Positions 50,462 to 54,179 of a stretch of DNA of 54,179 nucleotides are shown one piece after another (position 1 is the first letter of the stretch; each line of letters starts with the position of its first letter). Source of the DNA: Caballeronia sordidicola (GTDB lineage Bacteria; Pseudomonadota; Gammaproteobacteria; Burkholderiales; Burkholderiaceae); contig NZ_JNFG01000041.1 in NCBI RefSeq assembly GCF_000729995.1, positions 1 through 54,179 of the forward strand, in the 5' to 3' direction. The translations under genes were made by a program, and so were the position numbers. The notes under the pieces were generated by a model that was given only the letters and a program-made list of their open reading frames with translations, was not told the origin of the DNA and did not search any database.

Positions 50462-51601
50462 CTAGTCGCTGATCGGCTGGATCATATGCACACGACGCTC
50501 CGTCGCGCTTTCCCGGACCGGCGCGCCGCATTCAGTGAGCAGCGAGCGCAGTTCGAGGATGACCGGGAAAACCTCATGGTTATGGTCGGCACCCTGCCGG
50601 TCATGCGCTTCCTGCTCGCGCTCCACAATCCACCGGTCTTCCTTGAAGATACGCTCCGTGAACCACACCAGCAATGGCCACGCGGCATCTAGAATGCCCG
50701 GGAGTTTCGGCCGGCGGATGGACAGCAGGCCGAACGTGCGGTTGGTGCGCTGCTCGGCGTCGAGCGGCACGTACGCGATCCACAGATCCATCACCATCGT
50801 CTGGTCCTTGGTGCGGATCCTGAGCGTCTGGTACGGATACTCCGTGCGAATCGTCATCACGTCTTTGTTGTTGTCGTCGGGCTTCGTGCCGCGCTTCTGG
50901 CTGAACACCAGCGCCTCGCCGATCGGCTGCTTGCCCTCCTCGCGCGCGAACGTATAGTTCACTTCCACCCAGTCATCGCCGCGGCTGCGCCCGACAGAAC
51001 GCGCCTTCATCTGACCCATCTGTTTTCGATGCAGGAACTGATGGTTCATGTCCATCAGGTTCTCGTGCATGAAGGAGTAATGGCACTTCACTTCGCGGCC
51101 GAACCGGCGGGTTTTGTAGGCTTTGTCGCCGACGGAACCAAGCGCCGGAAACGGCGTGGACTCGGCGAGCAGCGGGTCGCCGGGAAAAATGAAGATCAGG
51201 CCGGCTTCTTCCCGGCACGGATACGAGCGCACGCCGTTCGGCAGGCGTTCGCGCCCGAGATACGGAACGTCGATACAGCGGCCGGTGCAATCGTAGGTCC
51301 AGCCGTGATAACAACAACGGATGGATTCGCCGTCGACTACGCCCGCATGCAGCGGCACCTGTCGATGCGCGCAGCGGTCTTCCAGCGCAAACACCTTGTC
51401 GGTTTCCGTGCGAACCAGCACGACGGGGTCGCCCGCGAAACGAACGCCATGCGCCTTGCCGCGTTTTACTTCTCGCGACCAGGCAACGGGATACCAGTGA
51501 TCAGGGTGAATATCGACACGGCGCAGATCACGCGCCGGAGGTTGAGATTGTTGGGACGGAAGTTCGCTCTGAGCGACGTCCTGTTGCAGCGCTACATGCA
51601 T
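50462..51601 (-). CDS. Rieske [2Fe-2S] oxygenase, aromatic ring-hydroxylating alpha-subunit type
   Basis: A 379-residue Rieske non-heme iron oxygenase. The Rieske site reads CAHRQVPLH then CCYHGW (C-x-H ... C-x2-H, about 72-98). The mononuclear iron site is NLMDMNHQFLH near residue 190. Overall layout resembles single-subunit demethylases and hydroxylases such as the vanillate or dicamba type. The reductase partner is not in this window, so the substrate is unknown. GGAGG lies eight bases before the ATG. Confidence 0.9.
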   Translation of the reverse strand: MHVALQQDVAQSELPSQQSQPPARDLRRVDIHPDHWYPVAWSREVKRGKAHGVRFAGDPVVLVRTETDKVFALEDRCAHRQVPLHAGVVDGESIRCCYHGWTYDCTGRCIDVPYLGRERLPNGVRSYPCREEAGLIFIFPGDPLLAESTPFPALGSVGDKAYKTRRFGREVKCHYSFMHENLMDMNHQFLHRKQMGQMKARSVGRSRGDDWVEVNYTFAREEGKQPIGEALVFSQKRGTKPDDNNKDVMTIRTEYPYQTLRIRTKDQTMVMDLWIAYVPLDAEQRTNRTFGLLSIRRPKLPGILDAAWPLLVWFTERIFKEDRWIVEREQEAHDRQGADHNHEVFPVILELRSLLTECGAPVRESATERRVHMIQPISD

Positions 51602-52099
51602 GTACGATGCCTCCGCTTGAGGGTATCGGCAAGAAAACAGACGAAAAATGTGCTTTGAGGAGACGTTGCAACCAAAGGCCTATCGCAGTCTACACGCCAG
51701 ACGCCAATTGAGGCGCGACCGGGGCACGGCTGCGGCCGTCGGAAGCGGGCTGGATGGGCGTGCGCAGGCGCTGCATCGGTATTTTTGCGGCACTTCGTGG
51801 CTGCGCCGGCCAACATTCTAACGACGTCTTTTACGCTGTGCTTATTACGCCCCTGGAACGTCCGCCCTGCCGATACGGAACCATTTGGGTGTGTCCCGGA
51901 CCTTAGACCGAACCGCCCTGCGTCAGACCCGGGTGCTTGGGCCGGTCTGCCTGTCCGCCTACTGAAGGCCGGCTGCGTTGGATCCGTCTGCCTCAGTCCG
52001 TCTGTCTCAGTCCGTCTGCCTCGGTCCGTCTGCCTCGGTCCGTCTGCCTCGGTCCGTCTGCCTCAGTCCGGCTACCAAATGCCCACTACCCCAGATTCA
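51602..52099. other. Intergenic region with 14-bp tandem repeat
   Basis: About 500 bp between two minus-strand genes. The distinctive feature is the tandem repeat at 51983-52070; otherwise no gene, promoter or terminator could be supported. Plus-strand frames across it exist only because of the repeat. Confidence 0.5.
51983..52070. repeat. Tandem repeat, 14-bp unit, six copies
   Basis: Units of TCCGTCTGCCTCGG or TCCGTCTGCCTCAG follow head to tail; one copy reads TCCGTCTGTCTCAG, and a partial TCCG ends the array. The unit is not a multiple of three, and the array lies outside genes, about 30 bp past the stop of the methyltransferase. Copy number may vary between strains. Confidence 0.85.
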
Positions 52100-52726
52100 T
52101 CAGATGCCCGTGCGCCTGAATATCAGGCAGAAGTTGTTCGCGGGCATGGGCACGGCTTCTTCCATCCACAAGTCAGCCGCACGCCCGAGCTTCACCACGT
52201 CTTCCATATTTCGCACACCCCAGGCGGGATTGGTGGCGCGAAGCTGATCGTCAAAGGCTTCGTTGCTCGGGGCGGTATGGGAGTCGTCGCGCTTGTAAGG
52301 TCCGTATAAAAAGAGCACACCGTCGTTTGCCAAATGCTCACCGGCCCCCTTGAACAGCGCTTCGGCCGCCGCCCACGGCGCAATGTGGATCATGTTGATG
52401 CAGACGATTGCCGCAAGTGAATCCGGCACGGGCCACGGGTCCGACCGGACATCCAGCGCGAGCGGCGCGTTGAGATTGGCGAGTGAAGCGTGCTTGCGCC
52501 AGGCGTCGATGGATGCTCGCGACGCGGCATCGGGATCGCTCGGCTGCCAGGTGACGGTGGGCAACGCTGCGGCGAAGTGGACGGCATGCTGTCCCGTTCC
52601 GCTCGCGATTTCGAGGACCACGCCGGACTTGGGCAGTACACGGCTCAGCACGTCGAGAATGGGTCCGCGATTGCGTTCGGCGGCCGGCGCCACGCGGCGG
52701 AGAGTGTCGGGGTTATCGTGGTTCAC
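52100..52726 (-). CDS. DUF938 SAM-dependent methyltransferase-like protein
   Basis: A 208-residue class I methyltransferase fold of the DUF938 group. Motif I is VVLEIASGTGQHAVHFA, motif II region PSDPDAASR, and post-I AIVCINMIHIAPW; the C terminus carries NNFCLIFRRT. The substrate is unknown. I chose the GTG at 52726, with AGGA eight bases upstream. The frame is open to 52954 but unlike the family there. Confidence 0.87.
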   Translation of the reverse strand: MNHDNPDTLRRVAPAAERNRGPILDVLSRVLPKSGVVLEIASGTGQHAVHFAAALPTVTWQPSDPDAASRASIDAWRKHASLANLNAPLALDVRSDPWPVPDSLAAIVCINMIHIAPWAAAEALFKGAGEHLANDGVLFLYGPYKRDDSHTAPSNEAFDDQLRATNPAWGVRNMEDVVKLGRAADLWMEEAVPMPANNFCLIFRRTGI

Positions 52727-53287
52727 GGTGCGTTTCCTGATGAAGTGCTGGCGAGCGTAAGCGTGCGATAGGCACAGGTCAAGCAAAGCGCTTCCGATAG
52801 CTTTTGTCGGCGAGCACGACGAAAAATGCCAATGTCGGAGGCCCGGACAACCTGCTGATGAAAAGCGGAGAAGAGGCGGAAAAAGACCGCAATGAGGAGC
52901 ACGCAATGCCACTGCGCAAACCGCTAAACCGCCGCTCAGGCTAATTATTCGCAATCGGCGTCACCGAACAAACGAAGGCCGATGAACACGCACCCTTTAG
53001 AATGACGCTCCGAACAGGTTGTCAGAACCATGAGCAAGATCGACCGGACCAAGGCGCGATTCCTGCTATCCCGGTGCGACCGGCCGCCAAACCTGTGTAT
53101 CCTGACGCACTGATAGAAACTGCAAGGACCGCGGAAGCTGCATAAACCGCGACCGGCCGCAGGGTCGCTGCCGGATACGACTGAGCGCAGTATCAACCGA
53201 ACATCGCCCGACCCGGCGCCCGCCTGTACCCCGGCATCGAACAGCGGCCGCGCCGTACCCGTCCATGCAATCCAAATGGAGCCTCCC
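52727..53287. other. Intergenic region, nothing recognised
   Basis: About 560 bp between the divergent methyltransferase and ankyrin genes. It should hold both promoters. I see no clear -35/-10 pair, operator, RNA gene or conserved frame. Confidence 0.35.
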
Positions 53288-53854
53288 ATGCAACCCGATT
53301 CATCCGCAGGCATTCCCGGTCAAAGTCCGGAACCCTTGAGCGACGAACTCATCGATTTCGCGAGCGAGGTTTTCGACGTAGCTCGCCGCGGCGACGCTGC
53401 CATGCTCGACACCTTGCTGCATAAGGGCTTGCCGCCGAACCTGCGCAACGACAAAGGCGACACGCTGGTGATGCTCGCGAGCTATCACGGCCATGCCGAT
53501 GCGGTGCGCGTGCTGCTCGAACACAAGGCTGACCCGAACCTGCGCAACGACAACGGCCAGACACCCATCGCCGGCGCGGCGTTCAAGGGTTACAAGCCGG
53601 TGATCGAGACGCTGCTGGAACACGGCGCGGACGTGGAAGGGGCATCGCCGGACGGACGCACGGCTTTGATGATCGCGGCCATGTTCAATCGCGTGGAGAT
53701 GGTCGAATTCCTGATCGCGAAAGGCGCGAACCCCGATGCGAAGGACGCGAACGGCTTCACCGCACGCGACGCCGCCGCGAAGATGGGCGCCCCCGACACC
53801 GCCGCGCGGCTCGCGCAGGCGACCGAGGCGAAGTCGCGTCCGCCGGGCGTTTGA
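53288..53854 (+). CDS. Ankyrin-repeat protein
   Basis: A 188-residue protein with about four ankyrin repeats. Repeat hallmarks are DTLVMLASYHGHADAVRVLLEH, QTPIAGAAFKGYKPVIETLLEH and RTALMIAAMFNRVEMVEFLIAK. A short N-terminal lead (about 25 residues) precedes them. No signal peptide is visible, so a cytosolic protein-interaction role is likely. I chose the ATG at 53288, with GGAG six bases upstream; an ATG at 53276 would add four residues. Confidence 0.88.
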   Translation: MQPDSSAGIPGQSPEPLSDELIDFASEVFDVARRGDAAMLDTLLHKGLPPNLRNDKGDTLVMLASYHGHADAVRVLLEHKADPNLRNDNGQTPIAGAAFKGYKPVIETLLEHGADVEGASPDGRTALMIAAMFNRVEMVEFLIAKGANPDAKDANGFTARDAAAKMGAPDTAARLAQATEAKSRPPGV

Positions 53855-54002
53855 GCGAAGCCGGAGGACACGAGCGCTACCGCTTTTCGCGCCTCTCGTC
53901 CGGTTCGTATCGAACATCCCCCCCTAACCCACGCGCTGTCGATAACCCCTGCGACGGCGCACAATTTTCGTGAAGGCAGCCCTGCAACATGGAGCTCTTG
54001 TG

Positions 54003-54179
54003 ATGAGTGGCGGTTTCCCGCTTCGAGCGTACGAATGGCACTGGCGAACAGTAGCCCGGACGCTTGCATTCCTCCTTGTCCTGGCGGTCATGTCGGGATG
54101 CAGCCTGTTCCCGCATCAAGCGGCTGCGCCGATCGTCGACCTGTCGACGCCGCAACCGCCCGTCGAGCCGGAAGTCACG
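54003..54179 (+). CDS. Predicted lipoprotein, 5' part only, cut by window edge
   Basis: An open frame of 59 codons running off the window. The ATG at 54003 has GGAG nine bases upstream. The product starts MSGGFPLRAYEWHWRTVART, then a hydrophobic core LAFLLVLAVMSGCSLF with a lipobox ending in Cys (about residue 33), then a Pro-rich linker. It should be a lipoprotein. The family cannot be told from this part; an outer-membrane assembly protein of the TamA/BamA type with such a leader is one possibility. Confidence 0.7.
   Translation, partial: MSGGFPLRAYEWHWRTVARTLAFLLVLAVMSGCSLFPHQAAAPIVDLSTPQPPVEPEVT

Noticed and set aside
51983..52070. CRISPR array
   Set aside because: The units are directly adjacent with no spacers, and there are no cas genes.
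51785..52309. Plus-strand protein with repeated Ser-Val-Arg-Leu-Pro pattern
   Set aside because: The pattern is only the 14-bp repeat read in three frames, and it overlaps the real methyltransferase gene on the other strand.

Overview
The window looks like chromosome of a Burkholderiaceae member, most likely Paraburkholderia or Caballeronia. The evidence is high GC, dense ATGA/GTGA-overlapping operons, protein families typical of that clade (short Pro/Gln-rich periplasmic proteins, a bcsD-P-Q-A-B-Z-C cellulose operon, an ECF42-type sigma factor with DGPF proteins) and many short dispersed repeats. No rRNA, tRNA, CRISPR array, transposase or phage gene was seen. Assignment to genus is inference.

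Layout. 1-809: a large inverted repeat (arms of about 172 bp) with no convincing gene. 810-6448 (minus): beta-glucosidase plus a complete sugar ABC importer, preceded by a LacI-type palindrome but with no LacI gene in view. 6700-8150 (minus): GAF-domain histidine kinase overlapped by a small ribbon-helix-helix-like gene. 8448-12530 (plus): a tight kaiC-kaiB-kaiB-hybrid histidine kinase operon, the most striking system here. 12733-19132: VOC protein, membrane-anchored hypothetical protein, AraC regulator and an Lhr-type helicase. 19428-23697 (plus): four-carbon acid sugar (probably D-threonate/D-erythronate) uptake and catabolism, with a DeoR regulator and paired palindromic operators. 23777-26508 (minus): ECF42-like sigma factor, VOC protein and two DGPF/YCII proteins, with an ECF42-like promoter. 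26666-27097: YqaA-type membrane protein.

27990-41164 (plus) is a complete bacterial cellulose synthesis and export operon: bcsD, bcsP, bcsQ, bcsA (with PilZ c-di-GMP site), bcsB, bcsZ and an unusually long bcsC. It ends at a strong hairpin terminator. 41288-44472 (minus): an atypical SDR, an NmrA-like protein and two YceI periplasmic proteins. 44726-49341: a ribose-type sugar ABC operon (minus) with a divergent FadR-family GntR regulator; two identical 11-bp sites flank the divergent promoter region. 49342-50342: an intergenic stretch with a Fur-box-like site and competing hairpins, a 36-residue lysine-rich protein and an 87-residue hypothetical. 50462-54179: Rieske oxygenase, a 14-bp tandem repeat, a DUF938 methyltransferase, an ankyrin protein and the start of a lipoprotein gene cut by the window edge.

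How the genes work together: two carbohydrate importers and one acid-sugar catabolic cluster, each with its own likely regulator, point to a plant- or soil-associated heterotroph. The cellulose operon gives a c-di-GMP-controlled biofilm output. The Kai operon with its hybrid kinase, beside a divergently transcribed sensor kinase, looks like a self-contained signalling module of unknown output. Functions come from motifs read in the translations; no database search was run.
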